Program-made: the position numbers and the translations under genes | In this document: positions 8,189 to 16,264 of the stretch, piece by piece | Position numbering within the stretch: position 1 is the first letter of the stretch | Layout of the letters: each line of letters opens with the position of its first letter | Assembly: GCA_036489775.1 (NCBI GenBank) | Contig: DASXFC010000046.1 | Span: forward strand, 58,618 to 122,617 | Reading direction: 5' to 3' | Source: Bog-473 sp036489775 | GTDB lineage: Bacteria > Actinomycetota > Acidimicrobiia > Acidimicrobiales > RAAP-2 | Length of the DNA: 64,000 bases | The notes under the pieces: model-generated | What the model saw: only the letters and a program-made list of their open reading frames with translations | Told to the model about the DNA's origin: nothing | Databases searched by the model: none

Positions 8189-9487
8189 TTAGTGGTAGCC
8201 CAGCGTGTCGGCCCGGGCGTGCAGCTCGGGCCCGAAGTCGGGGTGGGCGATGTCGGCCAGGGCGTGGGCCCGCTCGCGCACGGTGAGCCCGTTCAGCTCG
8301 GCCGCGCCGAACTCGGTGATGACCACGCCGGTGTGGTGGCGCGGCGTGGACACGATGGCGCCCTCGGGCAGCAGGCCGGCGATACGCGAGGTGCGCTGCC
8401 CGTCCTGCTCGTGCACCGAGCGCAGGCAGATAAGGGAGTGGGCGTCGGTGTGTAGCTCGGCCCCGGCCACGAAGTCCTCGTGCCCGCCCACGCCCGAGAT
8501 CTGCCGGCCGTCGATGGAGTCGGCCACCACCTGGCCGTAGAGGTCGACGGCCAGGGCGCCGTTGATGGAGACGAAGGAGGCGTTGCGGCTGATGACGGTG
8601 GGGTCGTTGAGGACGGCCACGTCGATGAAGGCCACCTCGGTGTTGGCGTCGAGCCAACGGTGCAGTTCGGCCGAACCCAGGGCGAAGGTGGTGACCGAGA
8701 CGCCGTCGAACTCGCCCTTGTTGGTGTTGGTCACCTTGCCGGCCCGGTGCAACTCCATGAGGCCCGTGGTGAACATCTCGGAGTGGATGCCGAAGCCACC
8801 GAGCGGGCCGGCCGCCAGCTCGGCCGCGATGATGTTGGGGATGCTGCCGATGCCGGTCTGCAGTGTGGCGCCATCCACGATGTAGGGCAGCGCGTGCGCG
8901 GCGATGGCCCGGTCGCGATCGTCGGGCGGCGGTTCGGTCAGGGCGAACGGGACGGCGTCGGTCTCCACCACGATGTCGATCAGGTCGAGCAGCAGCGTGT
9001 TGTCGAAGGGATCGATGGTGCTGGTGCGGGGCAGTTGGGGGTTGACCTCGACGATCAGCAACCGTTCGGGGTCGCGCCCGGCGGCCAGCAGCTCGGGCCG
9101 GGTGGCCCCGTAGTGCAGGGAGAGGTTGACCCGCCCCTCGGCATCGGGCGGCGCGGCCTGGGCCACCATGACCCGGGGCGCGAACTTGGCCAGGACCGGG
9201 GCGAACTGGCGGAAGCCGCTGGGCACGTGCTCGATGCGGTGGCCCTGGGCCAGCAGCACCCGCTCGGCCGGGCCGAAGAAGCCGCAGCGGTAGGAGACGC
9301 CGGGCTGGGTCAGCACCTCGTAGTAGTTGAGGAGGAGCGCGCCACCCAGAATGAGGTCCTCCCAGTCGGTGCGCGTGTTGAGCGCGGTGAGGAAGGCGTC
9401 AGGGTTGGCCGGGCCCAGGCCGAAGCCGATGACATCTCGGGCGCGCAGATGGGCGACCGCCTCGGCGGGGGTGCAGGTGATCGGCAT
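8189..9487 (-). CDS. Acetyl-CoA hydrolase/transferase family protein (4-hydroxybutyrate CoA-transferase-like)
   Basis: Class I CoA-transferase-fold enzyme moving or hydrolysing CoA thioesters. The catalytic glutamate lies at E237 in GFGIHSEMFTTG, preceded by the oxyanion/CoA loop TGIGSIPN (211-218). A C-terminal GGHEDFVAGA region and the ITEFGAAEL motif are typical of the family. 432 aa matches single-chain acetyl-CoA hydrolase/transferases. It starts 9 bp after the TPP-enzyme stop, so it is in the same operon. A CoA-transferase next to an acetolactate-synthase-like enzyme suggests processing of a small 2-oxo or hydroxy acid, but this is inference. Confidence 0.88.
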   Translation of the reverse strand: MPITCTPAEAVAHLRARDVIGFGLGPANPDAFLTALNTRTDWEDLILGGALLLNYYEVLTQPGVSYRCGFFGPAERVLLAQGHRIEHVPSGFRQFAPVLAKFAPRVMVAQAAPPDAEGRVNLSLHYGATRPELLAAGRDPERLLIVEVNPQLPRTSTIDPFDNTLLLDLIDIVVETDAVPFALTEPPPDDRDRAIAAHALPYIVDGATLQTGIGSIPNIIAAELAAGPLGGFGIHSEMFTTGLMELHRAGKVTNTNKGEFDGVSVTTFALGSAELHRWLDANTEVAFIDVAVLNDPTVISRNASFVSINGALAVDLYGQVVADSIDGRQISGVGGHEDFVAGAELHTDAHSLICLRSVHEQDGQRTSRIAGLLPEGAIVSTPRHHTGVVITEFGAAELNGLTVRERAHALADIAHPDFGPELHARADTLGYH

Positions 9488-9496
9488 GGGGCCGGC

Positions 9497-11197
9497 TCAG
9501 AACGGCCCGGTCAGCTCGCCCAGGGCGTTGGTCAGGCGCAGGTTCTCGCGGTAGTCGACCGGGCAGGTGATGATCGAGACGGTGTCGGCGGCCAGCGCTT
9601 CGGTCAGCATCGGGAGGAGATCGCCGGCCGACTGCACCCGGTAGCCGGTGGCCCCGAAGCTCTCGGCGTAGGCCACGAAGTCGGGGTTGGCGAAGTCGGT
9701 GTTGACGTCGTGGCCGATCTCGAGGTGCATCTTCCACTTGATGAGGCCGTAGGCGTCGTCCTGCCAGATCAGCACCACCAGCGGCACGTGCTCGCGCCGG
9801 GCCGTCTCGATCTCCTGCGCGCTCATCAAGAAGGCGCCGTCGCCCACCGCGGCCAGCACCTTGCGCTCGGGATGGGCCAGCTTGGCCGCGATGGCACCGG
9901 GCAGCGCGAAGGCCATGGTGGAGAGGCCGTTGGAGACCAGGCAGGTGTTGGGCTCATAGGTCGGGTAGAGGCGGGCCATCCACATCTTCACCGCGCCGGT
10001 GTCGGCCAGCACGATGTCCGAGCGCCCCAGGGCGGCCCGGGTGTCGGCCACCACCCGTTGGGGCGAGAGGGGGAAGCGGTCGTCGCCCGCGCCGCGCTCG
10101 AGCTCGTCGCGCAGGTGCTGGCGGATGCCGGCGTCGGCCTCGCCCACGACGAAGCGGCGCGTGGTGGCGGCGCCCAGCGCATCGAGGGTGCGGCCCACGT
10201 CGGCCTGCACGCCCACGCTCACGTCGTAGTGCACGTCCACCTCGGCCGGTTCCCGGCTCAGGTGGATGATGGGCGTGGTGCCGTGCGGGTTGATGCGGAT
10301 GGGGTCGAACTCGCCGAGGTCGTAGCCCACGCTGATGATGAGGTCGGCGGCATCGAATCCGAAGTTCACGTAGTCGTGGCTCATGAAGCCGACGGTGCCC
10401 AAGGCGTGCGGGTGGTCGTCGGGGAACACGCCCTTGCCGAGGAAGGTGGTGGCCACCGGCAGGCCGAGCTGCTCGGAGAAGCGGATCAGCGCGGCGGAGG
10501 CGCCGGCCCGGGTCGCCCCGTGCCCGGCCAGCACGACAGGGCGCTGGGCCGCTTCGAGCACGGCGGTGGCCCGCTCGATCTGGGTCGGTGACGGCTCATC
10601 GGGTCGCGGTGAGTTGACCGGCAGGGGCACGGCGCCGACGGGGGCGGGCTCGCCCTCGATGTCCTCGGGCACGGCCAGGTAGACCGCACCGGGGCGCTCG
10701 GTCTGGGCCACCTTGAAGGCCTTGCGCAGCATCTCGGGGACGGCCTGCGGGGTGAGGACGGTCTCGGCCCACTTGGTCACCGGAGCGAACATGGAGACCA
10801 GGTCGACCCCTTGATGCGAGTCCTTGTAGATCCGGTTCAGCCCGACCTGGGCCGAGAGCGCCACCAGTGGCGTGGCGTTGGAGTCGGCGTCCGCCGTGCC
10901 CAGCAGCAGGTTGATGGCGCCCGGTCCCAGCGTGGACGAGCACACGCCGGCCCGCCCGGTCAGGCGGCCCCAGATCTCGGCCATGAAGGAGGCCGCCTGC
11001 TCGTGGCGCACCAGGATGTAACGGATGGACTCCGACCGGGCCAGGGCATCGGTCAGGTGGATGTTCTCCTCGCCGGGGATACCGAAGACATGGGTCACCT
11101 CTTCGTGTTCGAGGCAGCGCACGATCAGGTCGGCCACCAGGGCCGGCGCCTCGGCCGCTCCGTCCTCGTTCGATCCGTCGGTCTCAGGCATGGGCAT
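9497..11197 (-). CDS. Thiamine-diphosphate enzyme, catabolic acetolactate synthase (AlsS)-like
   Basis: Three-domain ThDP-dependent carboligase or decarboxylase. The activating glutamate is E66 in RHEQAASFMA; the central domain follows; the C-terminal ThDP domain has VGDGAFLMSAQEIETA then LIWQDDAYGLIKWK. The WxDxxY form with an adjacent AESFGATGYRV segment resembles Bacillus AlsS rather than anabolic IlvB, and no small subunit gene adjoins. 566 aa is normal for the family. Its start overlaps the PIG-L stop by 14 bp. Acetolactate production from pyruvate is the family reaction; because the neighbours are not acetoin genes, a different 2-oxoacid substrate is possible. Confidence 0.85.
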   Translation of the reverse strand: MPMPETDGSNEDGAAEAPALVADLIVRCLEHEEVTHVFGIPGEENIHLTDALARSESIRYILVRHEQAASFMAEIWGRLTGRAGVCSSTLGPGAINLLLGTADADSNATPLVALSAQVGLNRIYKDSHQGVDLVSMFAPVTKWAETVLTPQAVPEMLRKAFKVAQTERPGAVYLAVPEDIEGEPAPVGAVPLPVNSPRPDEPSPTQIERATAVLEAAQRPVVLAGHGATRAGASAALIRFSEQLGLPVATTFLGKGVFPDDHPHALGTVGFMSHDYVNFGFDAADLIISVGYDLGEFDPIRINPHGTTPIIHLSREPAEVDVHYDVSVGVQADVGRTLDALGAATTRRFVVGEADAGIRQHLRDELERGAGDDRFPLSPQRVVADTRAALGRSDIVLADTGAVKMWMARLYPTYEPNTCLVSNGLSTMAFALPGAIAAKLAHPERKVLAAVGDGAFLMSAQEIETARREHVPLVVLIWQDDAYGLIKWKMHLEIGHDVNTDFANPDFVAYAESFGATGYRVQSAGDLLPMLTEALAADTVSIITCPVDYRENLRLTNALGELTGPF

Positions 11198-12035
11198 CAG
11201 CGTGGTCGGCGCCGGGCGCAGTGTCGGTGTCGGGTTCGGGTGGGTCGACTTCGCGGATGCGGCCGACCAATTCGTGCATGCTCGGCGCCTCGATCCACGG
11301 GGTCAGGTCCAGATCGAACTGTGTGGTCGGCGAGGGCCCCTCATCGAGATGATGGGGCTCGGAGGCCATGAAGCGACCGTCCAGCCGTCGCACCTCGGTC
11401 AGCACTTCGGCGTAGGGCCTGGTGCTGGCGGCCGGGTAGCCGAAGCCGAAGACGCGCTCGGCGCCCAGCACCGTGTTGGCCATGGCCCGGCCGGTCAGCA
11501 GGCCGCGGTAGTCGTTGCGCTCGAGCTCGCCGCCGTAGGCCTCCAGAATGTTCAGGGCCCGGTCGAGCACCGATTGGTCGAAGCCGTAGTAGATGTTCGG
11601 CGCGGGCAGGTCACCCCACACGCCCCACATCCACCAGCGAGTCGAGTCGGGTAGTTCGGCCATGGCTCGCTGCACCGACCGCCCCACCACCTCGTGGCCG
11701 TGGTGCACATCGTGGGGCGAGGGAGAGACCACCACCGAGGCGTCGTATTGGCGCACCAGCGCGGGCAGTTCGCCGGCCAGCCGGGCCACCGACGCTTCGA
11801 GGTCGTCGCCGATGGAAATGGGAAGCGGGGGATCGAGGAGGTGGGCCACGAAGCCGGCCCGGGCCGTGGCCTCGGCCGTCTCGGCCCGCCGCCGCGGCTG
11901 CTGGGCCGGAAAGCCCATGGAGACGACCAGGTTGACCACGCGCCAGCCCCGGTCGTGGAAGTGCAGCAGGGTGGCCGGGCACCCCACGGCCTCGTCGTCG
12001 GGGTGCGGCGACACGTGCAGGAGGGTCGGAGCCAT
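11184..12035 (-). CDS. PIG-L (LmbE-like) family deacetylase
   Basis: Zn-dependent N-deacetylase fold; relatives remove acetyl groups from GlcNAc-type substrates (MshB, LmbE, PIG-L). Metal motif PHPDDE is at residues 10-15 and a second histidine motif HDVHHGHEV lies around 109-117. 283 aa is typical. It is the first gene of a five-gene minus-strand operon with the AlsS-like, CoA-transferase and two PhyH genes, with overlaps or gaps of at most 41 bp. A TAATCT hexamer ends 8 nt before the ATG, suggesting a leaderless transcript. No glycosyltransferase is adjacent, so a mycothiol role is not supported. Confidence 0.85.
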   Translation of the reverse strand: MAPTLLHVSPHPDDEAVGCPATLLHFHDRGWRVVNLVVSMGFPAQQPRRRAETAEATARAGFVAHLLDPPLPISIGDDLEASVARLAGELPALVRQYDASVVVSPSPHDVHHGHEVVGRSVQRAMAELPDSTRWWMWGVWGDLPAPNIYYGFDQSVLDRALNILEAYGGELERNDYRGLLTGRAMANTVLGAERVFGFGYPAASTRPYAEVLTEVRRLDGRFMASEPHHLDEGPSPTTQFDLDLTPWIEAPSMHELVGRIREVDPPEPDTDTAPGADHADAHA

Positions 12036-12043
12036 TCAGCCGC

Positions 12044-12049
12044 AGATTA
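12044..12049 (-). promoter_or_regulatory. -10 element TAATCT of the PIG-L operon
   Basis: TAATCT on the minus strand ends 8 nt before the ATG at 12035. No convincing -35 is seen. The spacing fits a leaderless start. Confidence 0.5.
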
Positions 12050-12107
12050 GGCACCATTGACCGCCGGCGACGCGGGACATTCTCCGAGCAGTTCTCCCAG
12101 AATAATC

Positions 12108-12136
12108 TTTACAAATCACTCTGATTAGAGTATACT
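12108..12136 (+). promoter_or_regulatory. padR promoter with internal inverted-repeat operator
   Basis: TTTACA (12108-12113), a 17-bp spacer and TATACT (12131-12136) form a near-consensus promoter, with the ATG only 7 nt after the -10. The perfect inverted repeat ACTCT-GATT-AGAGT (12118-12131) occupies the spacer and touches the -10, a position where a bound repressor would block polymerase. PadR autoregulation is inferred. Confidence 0.75.
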
Positions 12137-12143
12137 GGCGTCC

Positions 12144-12788
12144 ATGCCCCGTCAGGCCCGCTCCAACCCCCTGGCTCTGGCCGTCCTGGTCACCCTCTAC
12201 GAGAAGCCGGCGCACCCCTATCAAGTGGCCCAGACCCTCCGGGAGCGGGCCAAGCAGGAGAGCGTCCGCCTCAACTACGGCTCGCTCTATGCCGTGGTGG
12301 AGTCGCTCGAGAAGCGCGGCCTGATCCGGGCCATCGAGAGCGTGCGCGAAGGGAAGCGGCCGGAGCGGACCGTCTACGAGATCACCAACGAGGGCTCCAC
12401 CGAGATGATCGACTGGCTCACCGAGCTGCTCGCCGTCCCGGCCAAGGAGTATCCGGCCTTCATGGCCGGGCTCTCCTTCATCGGCGCCCTCACCCCTGAG
12501 GACGCCATCGGGGCCCTGCGGCTGCGGGCCGAGGCCATCAGCTACAAGCTGGCCCAGCTGCGCGGTGGCATCAAGACGGCGCAGCAAGTGGGACTGCCCC
12601 GCCTCTTCGCCCTCGAGTCCGAGTTCGAGGAGAATCAGATGGCCAACGAACTCCACTTCGTCAACGCGCTGGTCAAGGAGCTCGACGCGGGCGACTTCGA
12701 CGGCATGGACATGTGGCGGGCGTTCCATAGCGACGGCCCGAACCCCTTCGAGGGGGTGACCTTTACGCAACTCCCCGACCCGACCTAA
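12144..12788 (+). CDS. PadR-family transcriptional regulator
   Basis: Winged-helix repressor family that commonly controls multidrug exporters in response to small ligands. The N-terminal PadR domain (residues 1-85) includes NPLALAVLVTLYEKPAHPYQ, the recognition region and the wing GKRPERTVYEITNEG; the C-terminal Vir-like domain (95-200) is helical, for dimerisation. 214 aa is typical. The TATACT box ends 7 nt before the ATG, so the mRNA is probably leaderless. The DrrAB-type exporter lies directly downstream on the same strand behind a terminator-like hairpin and is the obvious target. The divergent PIG-L operon shares the 108-bp intergenic region and could be a second one. Confidence 0.92.
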   Translation: MPRQARSNPLALAVLVTLYEKPAHPYQVAQTLRERAKQESVRLNYGSLYAVVESLEKRGLIRAIESVREGKRPERTVYEITNEGSTEMIDWLTELLAVPAKEYPAFMAGLSFIGALTPEDAIGALRLRAEAISYKLAQLRGGIKTAQQVGLPRLFALESEFEENQMANELHFVNALVKELDAGDFDGMDMWRAFHSDGPNPFEGVTFTQLPDPT

Positions 12789-12795
12789 ATGGCAC

Positions 12796-12823
12796 GGGGC
12801 CGCGTGCGACAACACGCGGCCCC
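12796..12823 (+). terminator. Strong hairpin after padR
   Basis: Perfect 11-bp stem GGGGCCGCGTG/CACGCGGCCCC with loop CGACAA, 8 bp after the padR stop. No T-run follows. It separates padR from the ABC exporter genes. Confidence 0.7.
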
Positions 12824-12951
12824 GGCTCGTATACCACGAGATCGATCACGAAGACCAACGCTCGGGGATGACCGCGCCAGCGTAGGCCACTCCGTCGATC
12901 GGCCTCGGTCCAGCAGACCGAACCACCCAATCGAAAGGAACGCGGCCGCCC

Positions 12952-13911
12952 ATGGACGCACTCATCGAGGCCGACGGCCTCACCAAACGTTTCGGCAAGA
13001 CCACCGCCCTCGACGGGCTCGACCTCACCATCGCCTCGGGACAGGTGGTGGCCATCCTCGGCCCCAACGGGGCCGGCAAGACCACCTTCATCCGCACCGT
13101 GGCCACGTTGCTGCGGCTCGATGCCGGGAGCCTGCGCGTCGCTGGATACGACGTGACCCGCCAACCGATGGCCATCCGGCGCCTGATCGGCCTGGCCGGC
13201 CAATCGGCCGCCACAGAGGAGACCATGACGGGGCGGGAGAACGTGGTCATGGTGGCGCGCCTCTACGGGCTCAGCGCCAAGGCGGCCAAGGCGGCCGCGG
13301 CCGAAGTGCTCGAGCTGGTCGGCCTGAGTGGCGACGGCGACCGGGCGGTCAAGGGCTACTCGGGGGGCATGCGACGCCGTCTCGACCTGGGCGTCAGCCT
13401 GGTGGGTCGGCCCCGCCTGCTCCTGCTCGACGAGCCCACGACCGGACTCGACCCGGGCAGCCGCATCGAGCTGTGGGAAGCCATCCGGGAGTTGGGCCAG
13501 CACGGCACCGACATCCTGCTCACCACGCAGTACCTCGACGAGGCCGACCAGCTGGCCGCCTCCATCGTCATCATCGACGGCGGCCAAGTCATCGCCCAGG
13601 GCACCCCGGGCCAGCTCAAGTCCCAGGCCGGCTCGGACATGATCGAGCTGCACACCCGCGACGCCGAGAGCCTCCGGCGGGCCGCCTCGCTGCTGGCTTC
13701 CATCGGTGCCGGCGAGCCCCAGACCGATCCGGCCACCCGGCGCTGTGCCATCCCGGCCCCGCAGGGCGCCTCCCTGCTGCCGGTCGTGGTGCGCGCGCTC
13801 GATGACGCCGCCATCACCGTGGAGGACATCACCCTCCGCCGTCCCACCCTCGACGAGGTCTTCGGTGCCTTGACCGGGCACACCACCACCCACCAGGGGA
13901 CCGCAGCATGA
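12952..13911 (+). CDS. DrrA-family ABC transporter ATP-binding protein
   Basis: Nucleotide-binding subunit of an ABC-2 drug or lipid exporter. Walker A GPNGAGKTT, Q-loop, signature YSGGMRRRLDLG, Walker B LLLLDEPTTGLDP and the switch region LTTQYLDEADQLA (Gln in place of the usual His, typical of DrrA) are in order. The C-terminal 90 residues form the DrrA regulatory extension. 319 aa is normal. The ribosome site GAAAGGAA is about 12 nt upstream of the ATG. The stop overlaps the permease start (ATGA). The gene follows padR and is probably repressed by it. Confidence 0.93.
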   Translation: MDALIEADGLTKRFGKTTALDGLDLTIASGQVVAILGPNGAGKTTFIRTVATLLRLDAGSLRVAGYDVTRQPMAIRRLIGLAGQSAATEETMTGRENVVMVARLYGLSAKAAKAAAAEVLELVGLSGDGDRAVKGYSGGMRRRLDLGVSLVGRPRLLLLDEPTTGLDPGSRIELWEAIRELGQHGTDILLTTQYLDEADQLAASIVIIDGGQVIAQGTPGQLKSQAGSDMIELHTRDAESLRRAASLLASIGAGEPQTDPATRRCAIPAPQGASLLPVVVRALDDAAITVEDITLRRPTLDEVFGALTGHTTTHQGTAA

Positions 13912-14756
13912 CCACCACCCTCGATCCCATCCGGCCCACCGCCCGCGACGGGCTCAGTTCCCCGGCGGCCAATCACGGAGCACCGTTCCTCGGTGCCGCG
14001 TCACAAGTGGCGCAGCGCACCTTGAAGAAGTTCGTGCGCACCCCGCAGCTGATTGCGGCCAGCACGGCCCAGGGCGTGCTGTTCCTGCTGATCTTCCGCT
14101 ACGTCTTCGGCGGCGCGTTCGGCGGCACCGGGACACTCAGCTATCCCGAGTACCTGTTGCCCGGTTTCGTGGTGACCGGCGTCCTGTTCTCAGGCATGGG
14201 CGCGGCCACCGGCATCGCCGAGGACATGGCGGGCGGCTTGTTCGACCGCCTGCGCAGCCTCCCGATCCGTTTGCTGTCGATCGTGACCGGCCGGGTGTGG
14301 GCCGACACCGCGCTGGTCACCTGGGGCCTGGCCATCACCACCGCGGTCGGTTTCGCCATCGGGTTCCGGCTCGACAACGGTTGGCTCCACGGCTTGGCCG
14401 CCTTCGCCCTGTGCGCGCTGTTCGGTTTCGTCTTCGTCTGGGTCTTCATCGCGCTCGGACTGTTGGCCGGCACCCCGCAGGCGGCCCAGGGGCTCTCGTT
14501 CCTGGTCTTCCCGCTCACCTTCGTGTCCAGCGCCTACATCCCGGTCTCGACCATGCCGAGCTGGATGCGCGGCGTGGCCAGCCACCAGCCCATGACGCTG
14601 ATGTCGGACAGCATCAGAGAGCTGGCCATCGGCGGCAAGGCGCAGGCCCTGCTCGGCCATCCGCTCTCGACCTACCTGGTGCCGTCCTTGCTGTGGTGCG
14701 CCGGGATCCTGGTCGTGTTCGCGCCGCTCACCGTGTGGCGGCTGCGAAAGGGCTAG
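13908..14756 (+). CDS. DrrB-family ABC-2 permease
   Basis: Membrane subunit of the exporter with the preceding ATPase. The 282-aa protein has a cytoplasmic N-terminus of about 45 residues and six predicted membrane segments, with an ABC-2 signature region around FRYVFGGAFGGTGTLSYPEY and SAYIPVSTMPSWMRGVASHQ. It is translationally coupled to the ATPase through ATGA at 13908-13911. The substrate is unknown. Confidence 0.92.
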   Translation: MTTTLDPIRPTARDGLSSPAANHGAPFLGAASQVAQRTLKKFVRTPQLIAASTAQGVLFLLIFRYVFGGAFGGTGTLSYPEYLLPGFVVTGVLFSGMGAATGIAEDMAGGLFDRLRSLPIRLLSIVTGRVWADTALVTWGLAITTAVGFAIGFRLDNGWLHGLAAFALCALFGFVFVWVFIALGLLAGTPQAAQGLSFLVFPLTFVSSAYIPVSTMPSWMRGVASHQPMTLMSDSIRELAIGGKAQALLGHPLSTYLVPSLLWCAGILVVFAPLTVWRLRKG

Positions 14757-14773
14757 AGATCTGCTGGCCGGCG

Positions 14774-14809
14774 GGCGCCGGGTGCGCTCAGACGGGTGCG
14801 CCCGGCGCC
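14774..14809. terminator. Bidirectional hairpin between convergent permease and amidase genes
   Basis: A 14-bp stem with two wobble pairs: GGCGCCGGGTGCGC (14774-14787) against GTGCGCCCGGCGCC (14796-14809). It overlaps the last codons of the amidase and lies 17 bp after the permease stop, a position suited to terminating both. Confidence 0.65.
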
Positions 14810-16203
14810 ACCAGCGGCCACGGGCGAGCACGCTCGACCGCCAATGCCAGTTCGAGCAGGAGCTGCTCGGCGTGGTGGCGGCCGATGATCTGCATGCTGA
14901 CCGGGAGCCCGTCGACCAACCCGACCGGAATGGCCACGGCCGGGTTGCCGGTGGTGTTGGCCGGGATGGTCAGCGCGCCGTTGTTCCCGACGGCCGCCTC
15001 GAAGCCGTGGGCCGCCACCAGGTCGACGCCGTCCACCGTGGTCGGCATCGGGCCCTGGGCCGGGAAGGCCACGTCGGGGTTGGTGGCGCAGATGATGAAA
15101 TCGACCTGGTCGAAGATGCGGGCCACCTTGACGATGATGTCGCGGCGGAAGGCCTCGATGTTCTTGGCCGTCCCGATGTCGAAGTGGTTGGTGGCGATGT
15201 TGGCGGCCAGCATGATCTCGGGGGTGAGGTCGCCAGCACAGTCGGGGTAGCGATCACCCAGGCCGACCAGGAGGCTGGCCGTGCCGGCCAGGGCCCACTC
15301 GAGACCGCCCCGGGGCAGGTTGATGTCGACGTCCACCCGCTTCAGCCCGGCATCGGCGATGAGGGCGTCGGCGGCCGCGTCGACCTTCTCGCGCACGGCG
15401 GCGGCCACCACGGCCGCGCCCAGGTCCACCGACACGGCCACCTTCATGCCGCGCACGTCGATGGTGCCCAGCGCCGCCTCCCACCCCTCGACCCGGGGCA
15501 GGCTGAAGGGGTCGTACTCGCTGGAGCCGTTGCAGACGTCGTACCAACGGGCGGCGTCGCGCACCGAACGGGTCAGCGATCCGATGACGGCGGTCAGCGG
15601 TTCGATCTCGGTGTGCGGCCCCTTGGGGATGCGGCCGAAGGTGGCCTTCAAGCCGAAGAGACCGGTGAAGCCGGCCGGGATCCGGATGGACCCGCCACCG
15701 TCCCCACCGGTGGCGATGGGAAACAGACCGCCCGACACGCCGGCGGCCGATCCGCCCGAGGAACCGCCGGGCGTCCGCTCTAGGTCGTAGGGGTTGGAAG
15801 TGGCGCCGTGCAACCGGGTGTAGGTGCAGTTGATGCCGCCGAACTCGCTGGCCGTGGTCTGCACGGCCAGCACGGCACCGGCGCCCCGCAAGCGCTCGAT
15901 CATGGTGCTGTCGTAGTCGCCGATCTCGTCTTTCAGGACCAGGGAGGCCTCGGTGGCCGGCCAGCCCTTGACCGGGTCGAGCTCCTTGACCCCCATCGGC
16001 ACCCCGCCGAAGGGCAGGGACACGTCGGCCGCGGCCGCCGTCTGACGCGCCTGCTCCTCGTCGATGAAGCAGACAGCGTTGAGGTCAGAGGTGGCGATGG
16101 CCGCCAGCGAGGCCTCGAGCGCTTCGGTGGGCGAGATGGTCCCAGCCCGGAAGGCGTCGACCAGTGCGCAGGCGTCCTGCATCCATGGTGCTTGGTCACT
16201 CAT
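14788..16203 (-). CDS. Amidase-signature family amidohydrolase
   Basis: Cytosolic amidase related to GatA and acylamidases. The Ser-cisSer-Lys triad is complete: K73 (GVKELDPV), cis-Ser S148 (PGGSSGGSAAG) and nucleophile S172 (GDGGGSIRIPAG); the 24-residue spacing of the two serines is canonical. 471 aa is typical. No gatB or gatC is adjacent, so it is more likely a catabolic or detoxifying amidase than part of the tRNA amidotransferase. TAGCGT ends 8 nt before the ATG, suggesting its own leaderless promoter. It sits between two exporter operons of opposite direction. Confidence 0.9.
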   Translation of the reverse strand: MSDQAPWMQDACALVDAFRAGTISPTEALEASLAAIATSDLNAVCFIDEEQARQTAAAADVSLPFGGVPMGVKELDPVKGWPATEASLVLKDEIGDYDSTMIERLRGAGAVLAVQTTASEFGGINCTYTRLHGATSNPYDLERTPGGSSGGSAAGVSGGLFPIATGGDGGGSIRIPAGFTGLFGLKATFGRIPKGPHTEIEPLTAVIGSLTRSVRDAARWYDVCNGSSEYDPFSLPRVEGWEAALGTIDVRGMKVAVSVDLGAAVVAAAVREKVDAAADALIADAGLKRVDVDINLPRGGLEWALAGTASLLVGLGDRYPDCAGDLTPEIMLAANIATNHFDIGTAKNIEAFRRDIIVKVARIFDQVDFIICATNPDVAFPAQGPMPTTVDGVDLVAAHGFEAAVGNNGALTIPANTTGNPAVAIPVGLVDGLPVSMQIIGRHHAEQLLLELALAVERARPWPLVAPGAPV

Positions 16204-16211
16204 GGACCGGG

Positions 16212-16217
16212 ACGCTA
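16212..16217 (-). promoter_or_regulatory. -10 element TAGCGT of the amidase gene
   Basis: TAGCGT on the minus strand ends 8 nt before the ATG at 16203; the same hexamer precedes the starts at 41940 and 50670. Confidence 0.5.
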
Positions 16218-16264
16218 CTGGGCGTCCCGCCGGGCCGCCTGGTCCAGCCGGACGCCCAGCGGAG

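Noticed and set aside
8480..10591. 703-codon open frame on the plus strand
   Set aside because: It is antisense to the CoA-transferase and TPP-enzyme genes, is Gly/His/Val/Asp-rich shadow sequence of high-GC DNA, and has no recognisable motif.
11184..12035. MshB-type mycothiol role for the PIG-L protein
   Set aside because: The fold fits, but no mycothiol gene adjoins and the operon partners point elsewhere.
14788..16203. GatA subunit of the tRNA amidotransferase
   Set aside because: No gatB or gatC is nearby and the gene has its own promoter; the amidase signature alone is shared by many catabolic amidases.
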